Positions 32,381 to 40,159 of a stretch of 64,000 nucleotides of DNA are shown here, piece by piece. This DNA comes from DASSFG01 sp035547915. GTDB lineage: Bacteria; Planctomycetota; Planctomycetia; Pirellulales; JAICIG01. The stretch is taken from contig DASZTS010000113.1 in NCBI GenBank assembly GCA_035547915.1, positions 17,833 to 81,832 on the forward strand. Direction: 5' to 3'. Made by a program: the position numbers and the translations under genes. Each line of letters begins with the position of its first letter. Within the stretch, counting starts at the first letter, position 1. The notes beneath the pieces are model-generated. The model was not told the origin of the DNA and searched no databases. It saw only the letters and a list, made by a program, of their open reading frames with translations.

Positions 32381-34321
32381 TTATTGCCGCTGCGGTCCAA
32401 ACTCATGAACCGCATCGACCAAGGCGATCACGTTATCGACGGGCGTCTGCGGCAGAATGCCGTGGCCCAGGTTAAAAATATGCCCCGGGCGGCCGTCCGC
32501 CTGCCGCAATAGATCGAGAGCGCGGCGGCGGATTTCGGCCCGGTCGGCCAACAGCACGAGCGGATCGAGGTTGCCTTGAATCGCCCGTTCGCCGATCGCG
32601 CGCCAGGCGTCGTCGAGGCGGAGGCGCCAGTCGACGCCGATCACCGCTCCGCCGGCCTCGGCCGTGAGTGGGACCAGCGCCGGGTTGCCTGTGGCGAAAT
32701 GGATCAGCGGCACGCCGGGGGTAATGCTGTCGATCACCGTCCGGTTATGGGGCAATACATACCGGCGGTAATCGTCGGGCCCCAAGCAACCGACCCAGCT
32801 ATCGAAGAGCTGCACGGCTTGTGCGCCGGCCTCGATCTGTGCATTCAGGTAGCGGGCGACGGAGCGGGCCAGCCGCCCCATCAGTGCGTGCCAGGCCGGC
32901 TCGTCGCGATACATGAGCGTCTTGGTGTGCAGGTAGCTGCGGCTGGCGCCCCCCTCGATCGCGTAGCTGGCCAACGTGAACGGCGCGCCGGCGAAACCGA
33001 TCACGGGAACGGCCTCGGGGATTCCCGCCCGCGTGAGCCGCACCGTTTGCACGACGAAATCGAGCGACTCGACGCTCTGGAGTTCCCGCAGGCGATCCAC
33101 CTCCTGCGGTTCGCGCACGGGATTGTGAATCACCGGGCCCTCGCCCTGCGCAAACTCCAGTTCCATCCCCATCGGCTCGAGAATCGGCAGCAGGTCGGAG
33201 AAGATGATGGCCGCGTCGACGCCCAACCGCTCGACGGCCGCGACCATCACCTCGGCACAGAGTTGCGGGTTCTTGCAGAGTTCGAGGAAAGTGGTCTTGG
33301 ATCGGACCTCGCGATACTCCGGCATATAGCGGCCCGCCTGCCGCATGAGCCAGATCGGCACCTGCGCGCACGGCTCGCGGCGGCAGGCCTTCATGAACGG
33401 GCTGTCGTACCACGCCGGACACGGCACGTCGTTTGGCCTGCCGCCCACGGAGGACACCGGGCCCGCGCCCCGACGCCCCTTCTTCGTCGCCAGGTCGGCG
33501 CCGCGGACCGCGGCCGCCTGCACAAGCTGGCCCATCTTGGGATGCTCGGGCTCCAGGTCGACCGGCAGTTCGCACTCGTGCAGCATCTCGCTGGTGGTCG
33601 GACCGATCGAGGCGACGACGACTCGGTCGAAGGCCTGCCGCAACTCCTCACCCAGGTCGAGTCCTTCGGCCAGTTTGAGCAGATTGACCACCTGGTGGGC
33701 CGACGTGAACAGGGCCACGTCGATCTCTCCGGCCACGAGCGAGCGGATGTTCTGTTCGAGCGGCGCCAGGTCGTCGGGAAAGTCGTAGTTGTATATTTTG
33801 ACGCGCATCACCGCCGCTCCGCGCGCCTCCAATCCGGCGATCAGGCTGGCGTTGGGCAGCCCGTATTCCTGCAAGGCCACGGTCTGGTTGGCGACCGGAA
33901 CGTGCTCGTCGATCGTCTGCAAAAGTTCCCGCCAGGTGTTCGGCTCGGGCACGCGGTAGGTCGGTTCGATCCCCAGTTCCTTGAGGGCCGCCAGCGGCTT
34001 TGGGCCCCGCACGACGGTCGTCACGTCCGATAGGCAGTTCAAGAAACGGGTCCGGTCGATATGCCGTTCAACCTGGTTCACGAGCTGGCGCGCCCCCACG
34101 CCCGTCATGAACAATACGACGTCGACCTGCCCGCTGATCAGCCGATGGCCGAATTCGATCGCATCGCGCGAATCGCCGACAGGCACCTCGCGCATCGATG
34201 GGCTGACCGAGGGCCGCCCACCGAATTTTTCGATGAGTCGGGCCATCTCCACCGCGCGGCGGCTCTCGAAGGCGGCCACGCGCAGGCCGGCAAAATCGGC
34301 TCGGTCGGGTTCGGCTGACAA
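32381..34321 (-). CDS. hemDE: fused uroporphyrinogen-III synthase-uroporphyrinogen decarboxylase (HemD-HemE)
   Basis: A 646-residue protein with two consecutive heme-pathway enzymes. Residues about 10-285 are HemD-like (LRVAAFESRRAVEMARLIEK and later FTSAHQVVNLLKLAEGL, SIGPTTSEML). After a basic linker (TKKGRRGAGPVSS) residues about 305-646 are HemE: WLMRQAGRYMPEYREVR, IIFSDLLPILEPMGMELEFA, GFAGAPFTLASYAIEGG, and the C-terminal GHGILPQTPVDN. Thus hydroxymethylbilane cyclisation and decarboxylation to coproporphyrinogen III are in one chain. The start TTG at 34321 has GGAG seven bases upstream; another TTG at 34375 would add 18 residues. Confidence 0.9.
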   Translation of the reverse strand: MSAEPDRADFAGLRVAAFESRRAVEMARLIEKFGGRPSVSPSMREVPVGDSRDAIEFGHRLISGQVDVVLFMTGVGARQLVNQVERHIDRTRFLNCLSDVTTVVRGPKPLAALKELGIEPTYRVPEPNTWRELLQTIDEHVPVANQTVALQEYGLPNASLIAGLEARGAAVMRVKIYNYDFPDDLAPLEQNIRSLVAGEIDVALFTSAHQVVNLLKLAEGLDLGEELRQAFDRVVVASIGPTTSEMLHECELPVDLEPEHPKMGQLVQAAAVRGADLATKKGRRGAGPVSSVGGRPNDVPCPAWYDSPFMKACRREPCAQVPIWLMRQAGRYMPEYREVRSKTTFLELCKNPQLCAEVMVAAVERLGVDAAIIFSDLLPILEPMGMELEFAQGEGPVIHNPVREPQEVDRLRELQSVESLDFVVQTVRLTRAGIPEAVPVIGFAGAPFTLASYAIEGGASRSYLHTKTLMYRDEPAWHALMGRLARSVARYLNAQIEAGAQAVQLFDSWVGCLGPDDYRRYVLPHNRTVIDSITPGVPLIHFATGNPALVPLTAEAGGAVIGVDWRLRLDDAWRAIGERAIQGNLDPLVLLADRAEIRRRALDLLRQADGRPGHIFNLGHGILPQTPVDNVIALVDAVHEFGPQRQ

Positions 34322-34396
34322 CGGCTCGCTCCAATCGCGCTGAAAGGTACCTGTGAATGCTAACGGTGGTGGCAAATCGGGGCCAGGGGCGATGCG

Positions 34397-34858
34397 TCAG
34401 CGATCACTCGCCAACGACTTTCCTTCGAGCCGTTCGATCTGCTGACGCACGTCGTCGGGTATGGGGTGCGAAGCCTGACGGCGATAGTCGAACACGACGA
34501 TGGTCGAATTCGCATCGGCCACCACTTGCTGCTGAACCTCGCTGTAGATCAGGTGTTCCATCGAGAGGCTGCTGCGACCCAGCCGCGTGATGCGGGCACC
34601 GATCTGCACCTGGTCGGGAAAGGTGACCGGGCGACGATAATTGCAAGCAACGGCCGCCAAGATGGGGCCGATGCCGTCGGTGCGCAGCGACTCGCGCAGC
34701 CCGAGCTGGTCGAGATAGTCGATCCGCGCCGATTCGCACCAGCGGAAGTAGATCGTGTTGTTCACGTGCCCGAAGGCGTCCTGGTCGCCCCACTGCACGG
34801 GCAACCGAACCGCGATCGGAAAGTGCGCCAGCACCGAGGCGGCATCGAACGGAGGCAT
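34397..34858 (-). CDS. acyl-CoA thioesterase, 4HBT (YbgC-like) family
   Basis: A 153-residue single-hotdog thioesterase: VRLPVQWGDQDAFGHVNNTI (Asp in the catalytic HD-VNN-type motif), then YFRWCESARIDYLDQLGL, ACNYRRPVTFPDQVQIGARI and the last strand. Family members hydrolyse acyl-CoA or hydroxybenzoyl-CoA-type substrates in the cytoplasm. The ATG at 34858 is the longest start; it lies 86 bases from the divergent CPBP protease start and 75 bases upstream of hemDE on the same strand. The specific substrate is not readable from sequence. Confidence 0.9.
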   Translation of the reverse strand: MPPFDAASVLAHFPIAVRLPVQWGDQDAFGHVNNTIYFRWCESARIDYLDQLGLRESLRTDGIGPILAAVACNYRRPVTFPDQVQIGARITRLGRSSLSMEHLIYSEVQQQVVADANSTIVVFDYRRQASHPIPDDVRQQIERLEGKSLASDR

Positions 34859-34943
34859 GTCGGTTCCTTTGGCAACTCAGCTTCGAGTCGTCGCCTGGTC
34901 GACTTTTGACCAAGCACGAACGGAAGCGTACCATGCTGGGCAC

Positions 34944-35678
34944 ATGGATAGGAATCGTCAAGCGACACCGGCAGGCCGAGCGGCCCAATTCGCCGCGGTC
35001 TGCTTCGCGCTGGCCCTACCCACCGTGGCCACACTGGGTTACGCCGCGCTGTTGGCGGGACATCCGGCCGCGCGCTTCGCCTACGGCGGCAGCAAGGTCG
35101 TTCAGTTTGCCTTTCCCGTGATCTGGGTCCTGCTCGTTCAGCGGCGGAAGGTGTCTTTGAGCCGACCGAGTTGGGACGGGTTGGGAATCGGCGCCGCGCT
35201 AGGATTGGCCATCGTCGGCGCGATGTTGGCGCTCTATTACGGCTACCTGCGCGCGAGCCCCGTGTTCGCCCAAGCGCCCAAGGCCGTGACCGCGCAGCTC
35301 GCCGATTTCAATATCCACTCCTTGGGCGGCTTCTTGCTGCTGGCCGGATTCATCTCGCTCATCCATTCGCTGGCCGAAGAGTATTACTGGCGCTGGTTCG
35401 TGTTCGGACAACTCCGCGAGTGCGTGCCGCTGGTCGTCGCAATCGCCGTCTCGAGCCTGGGGTTTATGTCGCACCACGTACTCGTCGTCGGCAAGTTTCT
35501 GAGCGGATATGGGTTCTACACCTGGTTCTTTTCCATCTGCGTAGCGACGGGCGGCGCGCTGTGGGCATGGCTTTACCACCGCACGCGCAGTCTCTATGGC
35601 CCCTGGCTGAGCCATTTCCTCGTCGACGCGGGTCTGATGTGGATCGGCTACGATCTCTGGTCGCGCGGCATCTCGTGA
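34944..35678 (+). CDS. CPBP family intramembrane metalloprotease
   Basis: A 244-residue multi-pass membrane protein with the CPBP (CAAX protease/bacteriocin-processing) motifs: HSLAEEYYWRWFVFGQL (the EE-x-x-x-R-type glutamates), MSHHVLVVGKFL (histidine) and LYGPWLSHFLVDAGL (third motif). About seven hydrophobic segments. The ATG at 34944 is chosen because the extended frame to 34755 has no membrane-protein character in its first 60 residues. Such proteins cleave within or near membranes, process prenylated or leader-containing proteins, or give immunity to bacteriocins. No peptide or bacteriocin gene lies nearby. Confidence 0.87.
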   Translation: MDRNRQATPAGRAAQFAAVCFALALPTVATLGYAALLAGHPAARFAYGGSKVVQFAFPVIWVLLVQRRKVSLSRPSWDGLGIGAALGLAIVGAMLALYYGYLRASPVFAQAPKAVTAQLADFNIHSLGGFLLLAGFISLIHSLAEEYYWRWFVFGQLRECVPLVVAIAVSSLGFMSHHVLVVGKFLSGYGFYTWFFSICVATGGALWAWLYHRTRSLYGPWLSHFLVDAGLMWIGYDLWSRGIS

Positions 35679-35693
35679 GCCGTTCGACGCGCC

Positions 35694-36623
35694 TCAACCG
35701 GCCGCCAACTCCTCGCGCACCTTTTCCAGCAGCCGTTTTGTCGCACGAATTCCTTCCGGCTCGCTGATCCCGCCCCCTTCATACTCGATGCCCACGTAGC
35801 CGTGATAGCCGGCATCGACGACGATCTTCATCATGCGGCGATAGTCGGTGTGGGTCTCGTTCCCCTTCTCATCGAAGTCGTGCGACTTGGCGCTCACGGC
35901 CTTGGCGAACGGCATCAGTTCGGTCACCCCCTTGTAGCGGTCGTAGTCCTTTCCGTCGCCCAGGTGGAAGTTGCCGAAGTCGGGGAGGGTGCCGCAGCGC
36001 GGGTGGTCGACCTTTTTGATGGTAGCGCCGAGCCATTGGCCGTCCGACGACAACCCGCCGTGGTTCTCGACGATGACGTTGATCTCGTGCGGTCCGGCGA
36101 ACTCGGTGAGCCGTCGCAGGCCGTCGGCCGCCCGCGCGAGCTGCTCGTCATAGCTACCGCTACTCTGTGCATTGACCCGGATCGAATGGCAGCCCAAGAA
36201 CTTGGCCGCTTCAACCCACGGGTAATGGTTCTCGACCGCCTGGGTGCGTTTCTTCTCGTCGGCGTCGCCGAGCGCCCCTTCGCCGTCGATCATGATGAGC
36301 AGCGTCTTCACGCCTTGGTCTTCGGCGCGTTGCTTCAGGTCGGCCAGATAGGCTTTGTCCTTGGCCTTGTCTTTGAAAAACTGATTGACGTATTCGATCG
36401 CTTCGATCCCGTAGTCGTTCTTGGCGACCTTGGCGAAATCCAGATTATCGAGCTTGCCCTGCTGGAGCGTGCGGTGGAGCGACCATTCGGCCAGCGAGAT
36501 CTTGTAGAGCGGGTCTTTTGAATCGGCGGCACGGCACACCCGCTCGCCGAGCAGCGACGCGGCGAGCCCGACGGCGGAAAGGGCCGAGGCCTGGTGCAAG
36601 AACTGGCGGCGATGCAACGTCAT
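35694..36623 (-). CDS. secreted sugar phosphate isomerase/epimerase-like TIM barrel
   Basis: A 309-residue protein with an N-terminal twin-arginine-like signal (MTLHRRQFLHQASALSAVGL) and a xylose isomerase-like barrel: LYKISLAEWSLHRTLQQGKL, NDYGIEAIEYVNQFFKDKAK, VIVENHGGLSSDGQWLG with the metal Glu, GTLPDFGNFHLGDG and YVGIEYEGGGISEPEG. The ATG at 36623 has GAGG nine bases upstream; the longer frame to 36896 is a shadow. Secreted members of this family are typical of planctomycetes, and related enzymes are used in sugar or inositol breakdown. The substrate is unknown. Confidence 0.9.
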   Translation of the reverse strand: MTLHRRQFLHQASALSAVGLAASLLGERVCRAADSKDPLYKISLAEWSLHRTLQQGKLDNLDFAKVAKNDYGIEAIEYVNQFFKDKAKDKAYLADLKQRAEDQGVKTLLIMIDGEGALGDADEKKRTQAVENHYPWVEAAKFLGCHSIRVNAQSSGSYDEQLARAADGLRRLTEFAGPHEINVIVENHGGLSSDGQWLGATIKKVDHPRCGTLPDFGNFHLGDGKDYDRYKGVTELMPFAKAVSAKSHDFDEKGNETHTDYRRMMKIVVDAGYHGYVGIEYEGGGISEPEGIRATKRLLEKVREELAAG

Positions 36624-36825
36624 GGTGCAACCTCGATGAGGATAAGGGTCGGGCAAAAGGCGATGAACCAGACGAGTATGGACTGCATGCCGTACGCTGG
36701 CAAGCAGATCGTTCGACACCGACAGATCGTGTCCGTTGCCGATGGTAGAAGGGAATCGAAGGTTGCCGTTAAAATAGAGGACGTTCATCCACGTCGCATA
36801 AGTTCTTCTTGCTGTGGGGCGACAC

Positions 36826-37671
36826 ATGGCGTTCACATCGTTTTGCCTGTTCGGCTGCGAGAGTACGGTGCCGGATGGTGCGTGGCTGTCTTTCAAAGTC
36901 GTGGCGGCGGGTGGGTGGCTCGCGGTGTTGGCCGCAATGCTGCTTATCCGCCGGCTACGCCGGCCGGCCCTCTTCGTCGGTTATATCGCGGTAACCGGCT
37001 TGGTCGCCTTATTGGTGCCCGCCCTCGCAGCCGCGCGAGAGAGTGGTCGACGGACGTCATGTGATTGTCGGATGAAAATAATCGGTATGGCCATACTCAC
37101 CTACGCGGATGTGTACAAGTCGTACCCGCCGGCTTACACCACCGACGAGAAGGGGAACCGGATGCACAGTTGGCGTGTGCTCATATTGCCCTACCTCGCT
37201 CAGGAGGAACTCTACGAGCAATACGATTTCGACGAGCCTTGGAACGGTCCGCATAATCGCTTGTTGGCCGCATCGATGCCGCAAATCTATCGCTGCCCGA
37301 GCGACGATTTGTCTCGGCCCGGCGAGACGAGTTATGCGGCCGTGGATGGCCCCGGTACGGTCTGGTCGGGCAACAAGGGGTCTCGGCCCGACCAGGTGAC
37401 CGACGGTACATCTATGACGATCACCGTGGTCGAGGCCGCGGGAGATGGCATCCATTGGATGGAGCCTCGCGATCTGCCCTTCAGCTCGTTGCGGCAAGGC
37501 ATCATGACGTCCGCCCGGCCGGGCCTATCCAGTCCGCATGAAGACGCTTGCAGGGTGGTCTTCGGCGATGGCCATACCACGGCGTTGCCGTCGACCATCT
37601 CGGTCAAGACCTTGCAGGCGTTGGTCACGCGGGCCGGCGGCGAGCGGATCGAGGTACCGTATCACTGGTAA
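36826..37671 (+). CDS. DUF1559-type protein with a two-helix membrane N-terminus in place of the pilin motif
   Basis: A 281-residue protein. Its C-terminal part carries DUF1559 features: ALAAARESGRRTSCDCRMKI (as in the AARESARR block), IYRCPSDD, GTSMTITVVEAAGDG and CRVVFGDGHTTALPS. But instead of the GFTLVELL prepilin signal it begins with two hydrophobic helices (about residues 25-43 and 50-70) joined by RRLRRP. It therefore appears to be anchored in the membrane rather than processed as a pseudopilin. It ends 10 bases before the first copy of the mutM 5'-end repeat and stands alone. The start ATG at 36826 is preferred to the GTG at 36814. Confidence 0.72.
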   Translation: MAFTSFCLFGCESTVPDGAWLSFKVVAAGGWLAVLAAMLLIRRLRRPALFVGYIAVTGLVALLVPALAAARESGRRTSCDCRMKIIGMAILTYADVYKSYPPAYTTDEKGNRMHSWRVLILPYLAQEELYEQYDFDEPWNGPHNRLLAASMPQIYRCPSDDLSRPGETSYAAVDGPGTVWSGNKGSRPDQVTDGTSMTITVVEAAGDGIHWMEPRDLPFSSLRQGIMTSARPGLSSPHEDACRVVFGDGHTTALPSTISVKTLQALVTRAGGERIEVPYHW

Positions 37672-37681
37672 CAGGTCGTGC

Positions 37682-37744
37682 CTTGCAGCCGATTGCGCGA
37701 GTTGGTCGAATGAAGATATGCCCGAGTTGACCGAAGTCGAGACG
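37682..37744 (+). pseudogene. truncated copy of the mutM 5' end (direct repeat, left)
   Basis: 63 bases align with 41398-41460 at about 89% identity (7 mismatches), covering 36 bases upstream of the mutM start and the first nine codons. Translation from ATG at 37718 gives MPELTEVETVV then a stop (37751-37753), against MPELPEVETMRRGI in the real gene. The block includes 25 bases identical in both copies (from CGATTGCGCGAG to GAATGAA). The fragment is non-functional; the direct repeats bound 3.7 kb of unrelated genes. Confidence 0.85.
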
Positions 37745-37771
37745 GTTGTCTAAACGGTCCAAGAACCCAGA

Positions 37772-37876
37772 GGGTTTTATCCGATGTGCCCTTTCAAAAG
37801 ACGCACTCAGGCAGTGTGGGCGTTGCGTCCACTACGAGCGTGATTGGCCGTGGCGGCGGCACATTGGATAAAACGG
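37772..37876. repeat. 17-bp inverted-repeat pair, probable small element
   Basis: GTTTTATCCGATGTGCC and, 68 bases on, the inverted GGCACATTGGATAAAAC match at 16 of 17 positions. The size (about 105 bp) and lack of coding sequence resemble a small non-autonomous element or a long-loop RNA hairpin. No target-site duplication was evident. Confidence 0.5.
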
Positions 37877-38074
37877 GTTGAACGAAACCGCGAGCGAGGC
37901 GTCGCTATGGAGATCCAATTGCCCAAGCAGCAAGCGACGGATGACTTGCGCGGCCGCTACAATCGGCAGCTCGGCCGGCATCGGGCTCACATCGGCGCTG
38001 ACGCATCTCTGGTGCGCCGCTAGATTGAGGATCGCGATAGAATCTTGACTGTCACCTCGCCTTGGAAGGAACGT

Positions 38075-39391
38075 ATGCGAAAGCGGTGGCTATGGGTGGC
38101 GGCACAGGTGTTGGCGGTCGCGTGGGCGTTATCTGGTTCTATCAGGCCACTGCGCGCTGACGAAATCGTGAGTGGCAGGTCGATCGGAGCCTGGCTGCGC
38201 ATCCTGCAAGATCGACATTCCACCGACCGCGACTTGGCCATTCAGGCGCTATCCGAGGTCGGTGCCAAGGATCCGAGGGTCGTGCCGGCGCTGGCGGCTG
38301 CCGTGACCGATCCCCTGTACGGCTCCTTTGCCATCGCAGCGTTGGGCCGGTTTGGGCCAAGCGCCAATCAGGCGGTACCGACCCTAAGCGCTATCATGTT
38401 GCGACACCCTGTAACTTCTTGGCGGATTATCGCCGCAGACGCTTTGTGGCAGATTGCGAAATCGCCAGCGTGCATCGATGTGCTGATTCACATTCTCGAC
38501 GATCCGGACAAGATCGTTCGGTCCGAAGCTGCAGCAGCTCTGGGCCGTATTGGTTCGCCAGCCAAGAAAGCGACGCCAAGATTGTTGCGGGCGCTCGGTG
38601 ACCAAGCCGCGGTCCGAATCACGGCCGTCGAGGCGCTTGGACAGATCCGCGCGGAGCCGCGGGCGGCCGTCCCGGCACTTGCCAAAGCGCTTCGTGACCC
38701 GTGGCCCTTGGTGCGCACCAATGCGGCGAAAGCGCTCGCCTGCTTCGGTGGCGAAGCGACGAATGCCATCCCCGCCCTCGAACGAGCTTCGAAAGACATC
38801 GACGCGAATCTTCGGGTTGAGGCAGCGTATGCCCTGTGGTGCATCGACAAACGCCAGGATGCCTTGCGTCGGCTTTACTCGGCCTTGGCGCGATTTGATT
38901 TCGAAACCGAAGGTGCCGCTTGCATAGCGATCCGCCGCCTGGCTGACATCGGACGCGAAAACGAAGATGTCGCGCCGCGGCTCATGGAATTCCTCAACCA
39001 CGGACATCCTCTCAAGGTCGAGATTGCGATGGCCCTCTGGGATCTCAACCGGCGTCCGGAGGCGGTCGCCGCCCTGACAGCCGCATTAGAGGACGAGCAG
39101 TTTGTCATCCGCCGTGTTGCGGCCAGGGCACTCGAAACCTTGGGGTCTGACGCCAGAAGCGCGGTGCCCGCGTTGTTAAAAGCGCTCGCGCGTACGCCCG
39201 ATCAAGAACAATTTGTTCCCGAGATCTCGCCCGATGATCCGCCGGCGCTCGTCGAGCCGAACACGCAGAGTGTCTTCGAGAGCTGCCGCCTGGAGGCATG
39301 GATGGCATTACAAAAGATCGATCCCGCCGCGGCCTCGCGGTATCACTCTCAACATCCTGACTCGGTTCGGTCGCTTGCACCCCACGATTGA
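38075..39391 (+). CDS. secreted HEAT-repeat protein
   Basis: A 438-residue protein with a signal peptide (hydrophobic about residues 5-26, then LRADE) followed by about nine or ten HEAT-type helical repeats, e.g. RVVPALAAAVTDPLYGSFAI, RSEAAAALGRIGSPAKKATP, RTNAAKALACFGGEATNAIP and RRVAARALETLGSDARSAVP. The repeats make a protein-binding solenoid; there is no enzyme domain. The ATG at 38075 follows AAGGA. Such secreted PBS/HEAT solenoids are abundant in planctomycetes. It is the first gene of the segment bounded by the mutM repeats, and nothing directly links it to the ATPase/TOPRIM pair on the other strand. Confidence 0.85.
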   Translation: MRKRWLWVAAQVLAVAWALSGSIRPLRADEIVSGRSIGAWLRILQDRHSTDRDLAIQALSEVGAKDPRVVPALAAAVTDPLYGSFAIAALGRFGPSANQAVPTLSAIMLRHPVTSWRIIAADALWQIAKSPACIDVLIHILDDPDKIVRSEAAAALGRIGSPAKKATPRLLRALGDQAAVRITAVEALGQIRAEPRAAVPALAKALRDPWPLVRTNAAKALACFGGEATNAIPALERASKDIDANLRVEAAYALWCIDKRQDALRRLYSALARFDFETEGAACIAIRRLADIGRENEDVAPRLMEFLNHGHPLKVEIAMALWDLNRRPEAVAALTAALEDEQFVIRRVAARALETLGSDARSAVPALLKALARTPDQEQFVPEISPDDPPALVEPNTQSVFESCRLEAWMALQKIDPAAASRYHSQHPDSVRSLAPHD

Positions 39392-39601
39392 TCGTGGCAC
39401 CGACACATGGCCCGCTTCCCTGGCACCGCACCCGCAGCCATCGGCGAGCAAAATGCAGGTCGACGCGCGGCGTCTGACGGTGGTCATCAACGAATGCCGG
39501 CCAACGTCACGTGGTGGAATCAATGTCACCGTCCCTGGTGGAAGCGTGGTGTGTTGAATCACCTGCCGTGCCTACCGCGAAGCGGTTTAGTTCATCCACT
39601 A

Positions 39602-40159
39602 TTAACGGAACTTTTGCACGAGTACACGCCAATTCTTGCAGGACCACAGGAGCGAAGGAGGCATGCCGGTCACCGAGCCTCCTGCTTCGCACATCTCCGC
39701 CAGCTTTCTCGCCGCGTTGGCCGCGTCGCGGTTTTTCACCCGTGGACCTTCATTGGCTTCGTCTGTAATTCCGGTACGCAAAAACTCAATCCAATTCTCC
39801 AAGCGATCTTTGGGAAAGACGAATACAACGTCGTCGAATTGCTCCCGCGTGATGCCTTGTCGTTCCGCCTCGCGCCAGAAAAGGGCTTTGAGCGCATCGC
39901 CGTCAGGGCAATTGTCGTCGCAATCGGCCCACACCATCAGAGTCGTGTGGCCGCCCGCGCCGATGCAACGTTGAAGTTCCGATGGCATGCTGTTAACCAC
40001 ATCCTTCCTCCCACCGCACGGAACAAGGCGCACAACATTACTGCCACTTTGTCGAATCCAAGAAGGCTTAAGCGACTTCATGAGCCTGTTGATGAAAACC
40101 TCGTCAATGCTGTCGCCTTTGCCCTCGCACAGGCACACAATCTGTGTTCGGCTAGGCAC
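39602..40159 (-). CDS. TOPRIM-type nuclease-like protein paired with AAA ATPase
   Basis: A 185-residue protein with the elements of a TOPRIM fold: VCLCEGKGD with the catalytic-type Glu (E12), LMVWADCDDN with the D-x-D pair (D79, D81), and FVFPKDRLENWIEFL, an E-x-W motif also found in RloB/DUF4276-type TOPRIM proteins. The GTG start at 40159 overlaps the stop of the AAA ATPase gene by eight bases, so the two are produced together. ATPase + TOPRIM pairs occur in abortive-infection systems of AbiL and PARIS (AriA/AriB) type and in OLD-family nucleases. The exact family is uncertain, and a separate nuclease active site is inferred from motifs only. Confidence 0.72.
   Translation of the reverse strand: MPSRTQIVCLCEGKGDSIDEVFINRLMKSLKPSWIRQSGSNVVRLVPCGGRKDVVNSMPSELQRCIGAGGHTTLMVWADCDDNCPDGDALKALFWREAERQGITREQFDDVVFVFPKDRLENWIEFLRTGITDEANEGPRVKNRDAANAARKLAEMCEAGGSVTGMPPSLLWSCKNWRVLVQKFR

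Larger units (their letters stand above)
37672..38074. other. 403-base gap: mutM fragment, inverted repeat and short remnant frame
   Basis: Holds, in order, the duplicated mutM 5' end (37682-37744, ending in a stop), the inverted-repeat pair (37772-37876) and a 38-codon frame (37907-38023, ATG to TAG, starting MEIQLPKQQATDDLRGRYNR) that may be a remnant of some gene but has no recognised family. The HEAT-repeat gene follows at 38075 with its own ribosome binding site. Confidence 0.55.

Noticed and set aside
32576..34033. 485-codon frame antisense to hemDE
   Set aside because: Shadow of the HemD-HemE coding sequence, His/Arg-rich.
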